Below are positions 11,231-24,917 of a stretch of DNA of 64,000 nucleotides, in pieces; positions within the stretch are counted from its first letter, which is position 1, and each line of letters opens with the position of its first letter. The DNA comes from Auanema rhodensis. Lineage: Eukaryota; Nematoda; Chromadorea; Rhabditida; Rhabditidae. The translations under genes were made by a program, and so were the position numbers. The stretch covers positions 1,054,001 to 1,118,000 of the forward strand of contig OZ059894.1 in NCBI GenBank assembly GCA_964057225.1. Reading direction: 5' to 3'. The notes under the pieces are model-generated. The model saw only the letters and a list, made by a program, of their open reading frames with translations, did not search any database and was not told the DNA's origin.

Positions 11231-14200
11231 ACACTCAACATTGCTTCCAAAAACATTTTGACGAAAATTTTTTCAAAAAATTTCAAAATAATTTAGCAAA
11301 AAGTAGATGTTTTTAGATTCCTTTTTTCAAGGCAAACACGATGGACATTGTTTTTCAACGAAAAAATTAATTCTTCAGGGTGAAAATCGAGGATATAAGT
11401 GTGAACTTATATCAGTTGATATCTCGGTGCATTTTTAAGCTAGCGCAAATCTGATAACACAGATCGACGCAGCTTAAAAATCCGCATCGAATGCACTATA
11501 CTACATTGAGAAACGCTTAATACAAAAATTAGTTATGATCGTTTGAAAAATGATGCATTAGTGTATGTTGAGTTTCCATGTACACTCAACATTGCTTCCA
11601 AAAACATTTTGACGAAAATTTTTTCAAAAAATTTCAAAATAATTTAGCAAAAAGTAGATGTTTTTAGATTCCTTTTTTCAAGGCAAACACGATGGACATT
11701 GTTTTTCAACGAAAAAATTAATTCTTCAGGGTGAAAATCGAGGATATAAGTGTGAACTTATATCAGTTGATATCTCGGTGCATTTTTAAGCTAGCGCAAA
11801 TCTGATAACACAGATCGACGCAGCTTAAAAATCCGCATCGAATGCACTATACTACATTGAGAAACGCTTAATACAAAAATTAGTTATGATCGTTTGAAAA
11901 ATGATGCATTAGTGTATGTTGAGTTTCCATGTACACTCAACATTGCTTCCAAAAACATTTTGACGAAAATTTTTTCAAAAAATTTCAAAATAATTTAGCA
12001 AAAAGTAGATGTTTTTAGATTCCTTTTTTCAAGGCAAACACGATGGACATTGTTTTTCAACGAAAAAATTAATTCTTCAGGGTGAAAATCGAGGATATAA
12101 GTGTGAACTTATATCAGTTGATATCTCGGTGCATTTTTAAGCTAGCGCAAATCTGATAACACAGATCGACGCAGCTTAAAAATCCGCATCGAATGCACTA
12201 TACTACTTTGAGAAACGCTTAATACAAAAATTAGTTATGATCGTTTGAAAAATGATGCATTAGTGTATGTTGAGTTTCCATGTACACTCAACATTGCTTC
12301 CAAAAACATTTTGACAAAAATTTTTTCAAAAAATTTCAAAATAATTTAGCGAAAAGTAGATGTTTTTAAATTCCTTTTTTCAAGGCAAAGACGATGGACA
12401 ATGTTATTCAACGAAAAAATTAATTCTTCAGGGTGAAAATCGAGGATATAAGTGTGAACTTATATCAGTTGATATCTCGGTGCATTTTTAAGCTAGCGCA
12501 AATCTGATAACACAGATCGACGCAGCTTAAAAATTCGCATCGAATGCACTATACCACATTGAGAAACGCTTTATACAAAAATTAGTTATGATCGTTTGAA
12601 AAATGATGCATTAGTGTATGTTGAGTTTCCATGTACACTCAACATTGCTTCCAAAAACATTTTGACAAAAATTTTTTCGAAAAATTTCAAGATAATTTAG
12701 CAAAAAGTAGATGTTTTTAGATTCCTTTTTTCAAGGCAAACACGATGAACAATGTTTTTCAACGAAAAAATTAATTCTTCAGGGTGAAAATCGAGGATAT
12801 AAGTGTGAACTTATATCAGTTGATGTCTCGGTGCATTTTTAAGCTAGCGCAAATCTGATAACACAGATCGACGCAGCTTAAAAATCCGCATCGAATGCAC
12901 TATACTACATTGAGAAACGCTTTATACAAAAATTAGTTATGATCGTTTGAAAAATGATGCATTAGTGTATGTTGAGTTTCCATGTACACTCAACATTGCT
13001 TCCAAAAACATTTTGACGAAAATTTTTTCAAAAAATTTCAAAATAATTTAGCAAAAAGTAGATGTTTTTAGATTCCTTTTTTCAAGGCAAACACGATGGA
13101 CATTGTTTTTCAACGAAAAAATTAATTCTTCAGGGTGAAAATCGAGGATATAAGTGTGAACTTATATCAGTTGATATCTCGGTGCATTTTTAAGCTAGCG
13201 CAAATCTGATAACACAGATCGACGCAGCTTAAAAATCCGCATCGAATGCACTATACTACTTTGAGAAACGCTTAATACAAAAATTAGTTATGATCGTTTG
13301 AAAAATGATGCATTAGTGTATGTTGAGTTTCCATGTACACTCAACATTGCTTCCAAAAACATTTTGACAAAAATTTTTTCAAAAAATTTCAAAATAATTT
13401 AGCGAAAAGTAGATGTTTTTAAATTCCTTTTTTCAAGGCAAAGACGATGGACAATGTTATTCAACGAAAAAATTAATTCTTCAGGGTGAAAATCGAGGAT
13501 ATAAGTGTGAACTTATATCAGTTGATATCTCGGTGCATTTTTAAGCTAGCGCAAATCTGATAACACAGATCGACGCAGCTTAAAAATCCGCATCGAATGC
13601 ACTATACTACATTGAGAAACGCTTAATACAAAAATTAGCTATGATCGTTTGAAAAATGATGCATTAGTGTATGTTGAGTTTCCATGTACACTCAACATTG
13701 CTTCCAAAAACATTTTGACAAAAATTTTTTCAAAAAATTTCAAAATAATTTAGCAAAAAGTAGATGTTTTTAGATTCCTTTTTTCAAGGCAAAGACGATG
13801 GACAATGTTATTCAACGAAAAAATTAATTCTTCAGGGTGAAAATCGAGGATATAAGTGTGAACTTATATCAGTTGATATCTCGGTGCATTTTTAAGCTAG
13901 CGCAAATCTGATAACACAGATCGACGCAGCTTAAAAATCCGCATCGAATGCACTATACTACATTGAGAAACGCTTAATACAAAAATTAGTTATGATCGTT
14001 TGAAAAATGATGCATTAGTGTATGTTGAGTTTCCATGTACACTCAACATTGCTTCCAAAAACATTTTGACAAAAATTTTTTCGAAAAATTTCAAAATAAT
14101 TTAGCAAAAAGTAGATGTTTTTAGATTCCTTTTTTCAAGGCAAAGACGATGGACAATGTTTTTCAACGAAAAAATTAATTCTTCAGGGTGAAAATCGAGG

Positions 14201-16143
14201 ATATAAGTGTGAACTTATATCAGTTGATATCTCGGTGCATTTTTAAGCTAGCGCAAATCTGATAACACAGATCGACGCAGCTTAAAAATCCGCATCGAAT
14301 GCACTATACTACATTGAGAAACGCTTTATACAAAAATTAGTTATGATCGTTTGAAAAATGATGCATTAGTGTATGTTGAGTTTCCATGTACACTCAACAT
14401 TGCTTCCAAAAACATTTTGACAAAAATTTTTTCGAAAAATTTCAAAATAATTTAGCAAAAAGTAGATGTTTTTAGATTCCTTTTTCCAAGGCAAAGACGA
14501 TGGACAATGTTATTCATCGAAAAAATTAATTCTTCAGGGTGAAAATCGAGGATATAAGTGTGAACTTATATCAGTTGATATCTCGGTGCATTTTTAAGTT
14601 AGCGCAAATCTGATACCACAGATCGACGCAGCTTAAAAATCCGCATCGAATGCACTATACTACATTGAGAAACGCTTAATACAAAAATTAGTTATGATCG
14701 TTTGAAAAATGATGCATTAGTGTATGTTGAGTTTCCATGTACACTCAACATTGCTTCCAAAAACATTTTGACAAAAATTTTTTCAAAAAATTTCAAAATA
14801 ATTTAGCAAAAAGTAGATGTTTTTAGATTCCTTTTTTCAAGGCAAAGACGATGGACAATGTTATTCAACGAAAAAATTAATTCTTCAGGGTGAAAATCGA
14901 GGATATAAGTGTGAACTTATATCAGTTGATATCTCGGTGCATTTTTAAGCTAGCGCAAATCTGATAACACAGATCGACGCAGCTTAAAAATCCGCATCGA
15001 ATGCACTATACTACATTGAGAAACGCTTAATACAAAAATTAGTTATGATCGTTTGAAAAATGATGCATTAGTGTATGTTGAGTTTCCATGTACACTCAAC
15101 ATTGCTTCCAAAAACATTTTGACAAAAATTTTTTCGAAAAATTTCAGAATAATTTAGCAAAAAGTAGATGTTTTTAGATTCCTTTTTTCAAGGCAAAGAC
15201 GATGGACAATGTTTTTCAACGAAAAAATTAATTCTTCAGGGTGAAAATCGAGGATATAAGTGTGAACTTATATCAGTTGATATCTCGGTGCATTTTTAAG
15301 CTAGCGCAAATCTGATAACACAGATCGACGCAGCTTAAAAATCCGCAACGAATGCACTATACTACATTGAGAAACGCTTTATACAAAAATTAGTTATGAT
15401 CGTTTGAAAAATGATGCATTAGTGTATGTTGAGTTTCCATGTACACTCAACATTGCTTCCAAAAACATTTTGACAAAAATTTTTTCGAAAAATTTCAAAA
15501 TAATTTAGCAAAAAGTAGATGTTTTTAGATTCCTTTTTTCAAGGCAAAGACGATGGACAATGTTATTCATCGAAAAAATTAATTCTTCAGGGTGAAAATC
15601 GAGGATATAAGTGTGAACTTATATCAGTTGATATCTCGGTGCATTTTTAAGTTAGCGCAAATCTGATACCACAGATCGACGCAGCTTAAAAATCCGCATC
15701 GAATGCACTATACTACATTGAGAAACGCTTAATACAAAAATTAGTTATGATCGTTTGAAAAATGATGCATTAGTGTATGTTGAGTTTCCATGTACACTCA
15801 ACATTGCTTCCAAAAACATTTTGACAAATTTTTTTCGAAAAATTTCAAAATAATTTAGCAAAAAGTAGATGTTTTTAGATTCCTTTTTTCAAAGCAAAGA
15901 CGATGGACAATGTTATTCATCGAAAAAATTAATTCTTCAGGGTGAAAATCGAGGATATAAGTGTGAACTTATATCAGTTGATATCTCGGTGCATTTTTAA
16001 GCTAGCGCAAATCTGATACCACAGATCGACGCAGCTTAAAAATCCGCATCGAATGCACTATACTACATTGAGAAACGCTTAATACAAAAATTAGTTATGA
16101 TCGTTTGAAAAATGATGCATTAGTGTATGTTGAGTTTCCATGT
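11231..16143 (+). repeat. Block 4: 14-monomer segment U33-U46, second copy
   Basis: Monomer-by-monomer repeat of U11-U24, including the rare markers aagataat (12691), tagctatg (13639), ttttccaagg (14484), cagaataa (U44) and the 350-bp monomer (U46). The joint at U33 cannot be seen as a hybrid, because the two monomers that would have recombined are of the same class. No other content. Confidence 0.88.
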
Positions 16144-19100
16144 ACACTCAACATTGCTTCCAAAAACATTTTGACGAAAATTTTTTCAAAAAATTTCAAA
16201 ATAATTTAGCAAAAAGTAGATGTTTTTAGATTCCTTTTTTCAAGGCAAACACGATGGACATTGTTTTTCAACGAAAAAATTAATTCTTCAGGGTGAAAAT
16301 CGAGGATATAAGTGTGAACTTATATCAGTTGATATCTCGGTGCATTTTTAAGCTAGCGCAAATCTGACAACACAGATCGAAGCAGCTTAAAAATCCGCAT
16401 CGAATGCACTATACTACATTGAGAAACGCTTAATACAAAAATTAGTTATGATCGTTTGAAAAAAGATGCATTAGTGTATGTTGAGTTTCCATGTACACTC
16501 AACATTGCTTCCAAAAACATTTTGACGAAAATTTTTTCAAAAAATTTCAAAATAATTTAGCAAAAAGTAGATGTTTTTAGATTCCTTTTTTCAAGGCAAA
16601 CACGATGGACATTGTTTTTCAACGAAAAAATTAATTCTTCAGGGTGAAAATCGAGGATATAAGTGTGAACTTATATCAGTTGATATCTCGGTGCATTTTT
16701 AAGCTAGCGCAAATCTGATAACAAAGATCGACGCAGCTTAAAAATCCGCATTGAATGCACTATACTACATTGAGAAACGCTTAATACAAAAATTAGTTAT
16801 GATCGTTTGAAAAATGATGCATTAGTGTATGTTGAGTTTCCATGTACACTCAACATTGCTTCCAAAAACATTTTGACAAAAATTTTTTCGAAAAATTTCA
16901 AAATAATTTAGCAAAAAGTAGATGTTTTTAGATTCCTTTTTTCAAGGCAAACACGATGGACAATGTTTTTCAACGAAAAAATTAATTCTTCAGGGTGAAA
17001 ATCGAGGATATAAGTGTGAACTTATATCAGTTGATATCTCGGTGCATTTTTAAGCTAGCGCAAATCTGATAACAAAGATCGACGCAGCTTAAAAATCCGC
17101 ATTGAATGCACTATACTACATTGAGAAACGCTCAATACAAAAATTAGTTATGATCGTTTGAAAAATGATGCATTAGTGTATGTTGAGTTTCCATGTACAC
17201 TCAACATTGCTTCCAAAAACATTTTGACAAAAATTTTTTCGAAAAATTTCAAAATAATTTAGCAAAAAGTAGATGTTTTTAGATTCCTTTTTTCAAGGCA
17301 AAGACGATGGACAATGTTATTCAACGAAAAAATTAATTCTTCAGGGTGAAAATCGAGGATATAAGTGTGAACTTATATCAGTTGATATCTCGGTGCATTT
17401 TTAAGCTAGCGCAAATCTGATACCACAGATCGACGCAGCTTAAAAATCCGCATCGAATGCACTATACTACATTGAGAAACGCTTAATACAAAAATTAGTT
17501 ATGATCGTTTGAAAAATGATGCATTAGTGTATGTTGAGTTTCCATGTACACTCAACATTGCTTCCAAAAACATTTTGACGAAAATTTTTTCAAAAAATTT
17601 CAAAATAATTTAGCAAAAAGTAGATGTTTTTAGATTCCTTTTTTCAAGGCAAACACGATGGACATTGTTTTTCAACGAAAAAATTAATTCTTCAGGGTGA
17701 AAATCGAGGATATAAGTGTGAACTTATATCAGTTGATATCTCGGTGCATTTTTAAGCTAGCGCAAATCTGATAACACAGATCGACGCAGCTTAAAAATCC
17801 GCATCGAATGCACTATACTACATTGAGAAACGCTTAATACAAAAATTAGTTATGATCGTTTGAAAAATGATGCATTAGTGTATGTTGAGTTTCCATGTAC
17901 ACTCAACATTGCTTCCAAAAACATTTTGACGAAAATTTTTTCAAAAAATTTCAAAATAATTTAGCAAAAAGTAGATGTTTTTAGATTCCTTTTTTCAAGG
18001 CAAAGACGATGGACAATGTTTTTCAACGAAAAAATTAATTCTTCAGGGTGAAAATCGAGGATATAAGTGTGAACTTATATCAGTTGATATCTCGGTGCAT
18101 TTTTAAGCTAGCGCAAATCTGATAACACAGATCGACGCAGCTTAAAAATCCGCAACGAATGCACTATACTACATTGAGAAACGCTTTATACAAAAATTAG
18201 TTATGATCGTTTGAAAAATGATGCATTAGTGTATGTTGAGTTTCCATGTACACTCAACATTGCTTCCAAAAACATTTTGACAAAAATTTTTTCGAAAAAT
18301 TTCAAAATAATTTAGCAAAAAGTAGATGTTTTTAGATTCCTTTTTTCAAGGCAAAGACGATGGACAATGTTATTCATCGAAAAAATTAATTCTTCAGGGT
18401 GAAAATCGAGGATATAAGTGTGAACTTATATCAGTTGATATCTCGGTGCATTTTTAAGTTAGCGCAAATCTGATACCACAGATCGACGCAGCTTAAAAAT
18501 CCGCATCGAATGCACTATACTACATTGAGAAACGCTTAATACAAAAATTAGTTATGATCGTTTGAAAAATGATGCATTAGTGTATGTTGAGTTTCCATGT
18601 ACACTCAACATTGCTTCCAAAAACATTTTGACAAATTTTTTTCGAAAAATTTCAAAATAATTTAGCAAAAAGTAGATGTTTTTAGATTCCTTTTTTCAAA
18701 GCAAAGACGATGGACAATGTTATTCATCGAAAAAATTAATTCTTCAGGGTGAAAATCGAGGATATAAGTGTGAACTTATATCAGTTGATATCTCGGTGCA
18801 TTTTTAAGCTAGCGCAAATCTGATACCACAGATCGACGCAGCTTAAAAATCCGCATCGAATGCACTATACTACATTGAGAAACGCTTAATACAAAAATTA
18901 GTTATGATCGTTTGAAAAATGATGCATTAGTGTATGTTGAGTTTCCATGTACACTCAACATTGCTTCCAAAAACATTTTGACGAAAATTTTTTCAAAAAA
19001 TTTCAAAATAATTTAGCAAAAAGTAGATGTTTTTAGATTCCTTTTTTCAAGGCAAACACGATGGACATTGTTTTTCAACGAAAAAATTAATTCTTCAGGG

Positions 19101-20705
19101 TGAAAATCGAGGATATAAGTGTGAACTTATATCAGTTGATATCTCGGTGCATTTTTAAGCTAGCGCAAATCTGACAACACAGATCGAAGCAGCTTAAAAA
19201 TCCGCATCGAATGCACTATACTACATTGAGAAACGCTTAATACAAAAATTAGTTATGATCGTTTGAAAAAAGATGCATTAGTGTATGTTGAGTTTCCATG
19301 TACACTCAACATTGCTTCCAAAAACATTTTGACGAAAATTTTTTCAAAAAATTTCAAAATAATTTAGCAAAAAGTAGATGTTTTTAGATTCCTTTTTTCA
19401 AGGCAAACACGATGGACATTGTTTTTCAACGAAAAAATTAATTCTTCAGGGTGAAAATCGAGGATATAAGTGTGAACTTATATCAGTTGATATCTCGGTG
19501 CATTTTTAAGCTAGCGCAAATCTGATAACAAAGATCGACGCAGCTTAAAAATCCGCATTGAATGCACTATACTACATTGAGAAACGCTTAATACAAAAAT
19601 TAGTTATGATCGTTTGAAAAATGATGCATTAGTGTATGTTGAGTTTCCATGTACACTCAACATTGCTTCCAAAAACATTTTGACAAAAATTTTTTCGAAA
19701 AATTTCAAAATAATTTAGCAAAAAGTAGATGTTTTTAGATTCCTTTTTTCAAGGCAAACACGATGGACAATGTTTTTCAACGAAAAAATTAATTCTTCAG
19801 GGTGAAAATCGAGGATATAAGTGTGAACTTATATCAGTTGATATCTCGGTGCATTTTTAAGCTAGCGCAAATCTGATAACAAAGATCGACGCAGCTTAAA
19901 AATCCGCATTGAATGCACTATACTACATTGAGAAACGCTCAATACAAAAATTAGTTATGATCGTTTGAAAAATGATGCATTAGTGTATGTTGAGTTTCCA
20001 TGTACACTCAACATTGCTTCCAAAAACATTTTGACAAAAATTTTTTCGAAAAATTTCAAAATAATTTAGCAAAAAGTAGATGTTTTTAGATTCCTTTTTT
20101 CAAGGCAAAGACGATGGACAATGTTATTCAACGAAAAAATTAATTCTTCAGGGTGAAAATCGAGGATATAAGTGTGAACTTATATCAGTTGATATCTCGG
20201 TGCATTTTTAAGCTAGCGCAAATCTGATACCACAGATCGACGCAGCTTAAAAATCCGCATCGAATGCACTATACTACATTGAGAAACGCTTAATACAAAA
20301 ATTAGTTATGATCGTTTGAAAAATGATGCATTAGTGTATGTTGAGTTTCCATGTACACTCAACATTGCTTCCAAAAACATTTTGACGAAAATTTTTTCAA
20401 AAAATTTCAAAATAATTTAGCAAAAAGTAGATGTTTTTAGATTCCTTTTTTCAAGGCAAACACGATGGACATTGTTTTTCAACGAAAAAATTAATTCTTC
20501 AGGGTGAAAATCGAGGATATAAGTGTGAACTTATATCAGTTGATATCTCGGTGCATTTTTAAGCTAGCGCAAATCTGATAACACAGATCGACGCAGCTTA
20601 AAAATCCGCATCGAATGCACTATACTACATTGAGAAACGCTTAATACAAAAATTAGTTATGATCGTTTGAAAAATGATGCATTAGTGTATGTTGAGTTTC
20701 CATGT
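16144..20705 (+). repeat. Block 5: U47-U59, 8-monomer tandem duplication
   Basis: U47-U51 match U55-U59, and U45-U46 match U53-U54, at an 8-monomer shift. Rare shared markers are ctgacaacac with gatcgaagc (16364 and 19171), aaaagatgc (U47 and U55) and the 1-base deletion (U46 and U54). U48-U50 introduce the ataacaaag state, T258 (cattg) and CA at 288-289, which become common further right. U52 is the joint. Confidence 0.85.
17899..18249 (+). repeat. Hybrid junction monomer U52
   Basis: Positions 33 and 45 (G, A) match the class that normally follows U51. From position 107 on it matches U44 (G107, A118, caacg at 255-259, TT at 288-289), and U53 continues as U45 did. U44's cagaat marker is absent, so the breakpoint lies between monomer positions 57 and 107, about 17955-18005. 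It is the joint of the 8-monomer duplication. Confidence 0.75.
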
Positions 20706-23700
20706 ACACTCAACATTGCTTCCAAAAACATTTTGACGAAAATTTTTTCAAAAAATTTCAAAATAATTTAGCAAAAAGTAGATGTTTTTAGATTCCTTTT
20801 TTTAAGGCAAACACGATGGACATTGTTTTTCAACGAAAAAATTAATTCTTCAGGGTGAAAATCGAGGATATAAGTGTGAACTTATATCAGTTGATATCTC
20901 GGTGCATTTTTAAGCTAGCGCAAATCTGATAACAAAGATCGACGCAGCTTAAAAATCCGCATTGAATGCACTATACTACATTGAGAAACGCTTAATACAA
21001 AAATTAGTTATGATCGTTTGAAAAATGATGCATTAGTGTATGTTGAGTTTCCATGTACACTCAACATTGCTTCCAAAAACATTTTGACAAAAATTTTTTC
21101 GAAAAATTTCAAAATAATTTAGCAAAAAGTAGATGTTTTTAGATTCCTTTTTTCAAGGCAAACACGATGGACAATGTTTTTCAACGAAAAAATTAATTCT
21201 TCAGGGTGAAAATCGAGGATATAAGTGTGAACTTATATCAGTTGATATCTCGGTGCATTTTTAAGCTAGCGCAGATCTGATAACAAAGATCGACGCAGCT
21301 TAAAAATCCGCATTGAATGCACTATACTACATTGAGAAACGCTCGATACAAAAATTAGTTATGATCGTTTGAAAAATGATGCATTAGTGTATGTTGAGTT
21401 TCCATGTACACTCAACATTGCTTCCAAAAACATTTTGACAAAAATTTTTTCGAAAAATTTCAAAATAATTTAGCAAAAAGTAGATGTTTTTAGATTCTTT
21501 TTTTCAAGGCAAAGACGATGGACAATGTTATTCAACGAAAAAATTAATTCTTCAGGGTGAAAATCGAGGATATAAGTGTGAACTTATATCAGTTGATATC
21601 TCGGTGCATTTTCAAGCTAGCGCAAATCTGATAACACAGATCGACGCAGCTTAAAAATCCGCATCGAATGCACTATACTACATTGAGAAACGCTTAATAC
21701 AAAAATTAGTTATGATCGTTTGAAAAATGATGCATTAGTGTATGTTGAGTTTCCATGTACACTCAACATTGCTTCCAAAAACATTTTGACGAAAATTTTT
21801 TCAAAAAATTTCAAAATAATTTAGCAAAAAGTAGATGTTTTTAGATTCCTTTTTTCAAGGCAAACACGATGGACATTGTTTTTCAACGAAAAAATTAATT
21901 CTTCAGGGTGAAAATCGAGGATATAAGTGTGAACTTATATCAGTTGATATCTCGGTGCATTTTTAAGCTAGCGCAAATCTGATAACAAAGATCGACGCAG
22001 CTTAAAAATCCGCATTGAATGCACTATACTACATTGAGAAACGCTTAATACAAAAATTAGTTATGATCGTTTGAAAAATGATGCATTAGTGTATGTTGAG
22101 TTTCCATGTACACTCAACATTGCTTCCAAAAACATTTTGACAAAAATTTTTTCGAAAAATTTCAAAATAATTTAGCAAAAAGTAGATGTTTTTAGATTCC
22201 TTTTTTCAAGGCAAACACGATGGACAATGTTTTTCAACGAAAAAATTAATTCTTCAGGGTGAAAATCGAGGATATAAGTGTGAACTTATATCAGTTGATA
22301 TCTCGGTGCATTTTTAAGCTAGCGCAGATCTGATAACAAAGATCGACGCAGCTTAAAAATCCGCATTGAATGCACTATACTACATTGAGAAACGCTTAAT
22401 ACAAAAATTAGTTATGATCGTTTGAAAAATGATGCATTAGTGTATGTTGAGTTTCCATGTACACTCAACATTGCTTCCAAAAACATTTTGACAAAAATTT
22501 TTTCGAAAAATTTCAAAATAATTTAGCAAAAAGTAGATGTTTTTAGATTCTTTTTTTCAAGGCAAAGACGATGGACAATGTTATTCAACGAAAAAATTAA
22601 TTCTTCAGGGTGAAAATCGAGGATATAAGTGTGAACTTATATCAGTTGATATCTCGGTGCATTTTCAAGCTAGCGCAAATCTGATAACACAGATCGACGC
22701 AGCTTGAAAATCCGCATCGAATGCACTATACTACATTGAGAAACGCTCAATACAAAAATTAGTTATGATCGTTTGAAAAATGATGCATTAGTGTATGTTG
22801 AGTTTCCATGTACACTCAACATTGCTTCCAAAAACATTTTGACGAAAATTTTTTCAAAAAATTTCAAAATAATTTAGCAAAAAGTAGATGTTTTTAGATT
22901 CCTTTTTTCAAGGCAAACACGATGGACATTGTTTTTCAACGAAAAAATTAATTCTTCAGGGTGAAAATCGAGGATATAAGTGTGAACTTATATCAGTTGA
23001 TATCTCGGTGCATTTTTAAGCTAGCGCAAATCTGATAACACAGATCGACGCAGCTTAAAAATCCGCATCGAATGCACTATACTACATTGAGAAACGCTTA
23101 ATACAAAAATTAGTTATGATCGTTTGAAAAATGATGCGTTAGTGTATGTTGAGTTTCCATGTACACTCAACATTGCTTCCAAAAACATTTTGACGAAAAT
23201 TTTTTCAAAAAATTTCAAAATAATTTAGCAAAAAGTAGATGTGTTTAGATTCCTTTTTTCAAGGCAAACACGATGGACATTGTTTTTCAACGAAAAAATT
23301 AATTCTTCAGGGTGAAAATCGAGGATATAAGTGTGAACTTATATCAGTTGATATCTCGGTGCATTTTTAAGCTAGCGCAAATCTGATAACAAAGATCGAC
23401 GCAGCTTAAAAATCCGCATTGAATGCACTATACTACATTGAGAAACGCTCAATACAAAAATTAGTTATGATCGTTTGAAAAATGATGCATTAGTGTATGT
23501 TGAGTTTCCATGTACACTCAACATTGCTTCCAAAAACATTTTGACAAAAATTTTTTCGAAAAATTTCAAAATAATTTAGCAAAAAGTAGATGTTTTTAGA
23601 TTCCTTTTTTCAAGGCAAACACGATGGACAATGTTTTTCAACGAAAAAATTAATTCTTCAGGGTGAAAATCGAGGATATAAGTGTGAACTTATATCAGTT

Positions 23701-24917
23701 GATATCTCGGTGCATTTTTAAGCTAGCGCAGATCTGATAACAAAGATCGACGCAGCTTAAAAATCCGCATTGAATGCACTATACTACATTGAGAAACGCT
23801 CAATACAAAAATTAGTTATGATCGTTTGAAAAATGATGCATTAGTGTATGTTGAGTTTCCATGTACACTCAACATTGCTTCCAAAAACATTTTGATAAAA
23901 ATTTTTTCGAAAAATTTCAAAATAATTTAGCAAAAAGTAGATGTTTTTAGATTCTTTTTTTCAAGGCAAAGACGATGGACAATGTTTTTCAACGAAAAAA
24001 TTAATTCTTCAGGGTGAAAATCGAGGATATAAGTGTGAACTTATATCAGTTGATATCTCGGTGCATTTTCAAGCTAGCGCAAATCTGATAACACAGATCG
24101 ACGCAGCTTGAAAATCCGCATCGAATGCACTATACTACATTGAGAAACGCTTAATACAAAAATTAGTTATGATCGTTTGAAAAATGATGCATTAGTGTAT
24201 GTTGAGTTTCCATGTACACTCAACATTGCTTCCAAAAACATTTTGACGAAAATTTTTTCGAAAAATTTCAAAATAATTTAGCAAAAAGTAGATGTTTTTA
24301 GATTCTTTTTTTCAAGGCAAAGACGATGGACAATGTTTTTCAACGAAAAAATTAATTCTTCAGGGTGAAAATCGAGGATATAAGTGTGAACTTATATCAG
24401 TTGATATCTCGGTGCATTTTCAAGCTAGCGCAAATCTGATAACACAGATCGACGCAGCTTGAAAATCCGCATCGAATGCACTATACTACATTGAGAAACG
24501 CTTAATACAAAAATTAGTTATGATCGTTTGAAAAATGATGCATTAGTGTATGTTGAGTTTCCATGTACACTCAACATTGCTTCCAAAAACATTTTGACGA
24601 AAATTTTTTCAAAAAATTTCAAAATAATTTAGCAAAAAGTAGATGTTTTTAGATTCCTTTTTTCAAGGCAAACACGATGGACATTGTTTTTCAACGAAAA
24701 AATTAATTCTTCAGGGTGAAAATCGAGGATATAAGTGTGAACTTATATCAGTTGATATCTCGGTGCATTTTTAAGCTAGCGCAAATCTGATAACACAGAT
24801 CGACGCAGCTTAAAAATCCGCATTGAATGCACTATACTACATTGAGAAACGCTCAATACAAAAATTAGTTATGATCGTTTGAAAAATGATGCATTAGTGT
24901 ATGTTGAGTTTCCATGT
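20706..24917 (+). repeat. Block 6: U60-U71, trimeric region
   Basis: A three-class cycle recurs at U60-62, U63-65 and U67-69. Class one is G33/A45/T118 with ataacaaag and cattg. Class two is G45/C107 with cagatctg and ataacaaag. Class three has gattct and ttttcaagct. U66, U70 and U71 interrupt the cycle. The older trimers U48-50 and U56-58 look like its precursor. One-off changes include gtgttta (U67), gcgtta (U66), tgataaaa (U69) and gctcgatac (U61). U65, U69 and U70 carry the paired change in D3. Confidence 0.8.

Noticed and set aside
11231-11581. U33 as a visible crossover joint of the 14-monomer duplication
   Set aside because: The recombining monomers would be of the same class, so no hybrid signature can be seen; the joint is inferred only from position.
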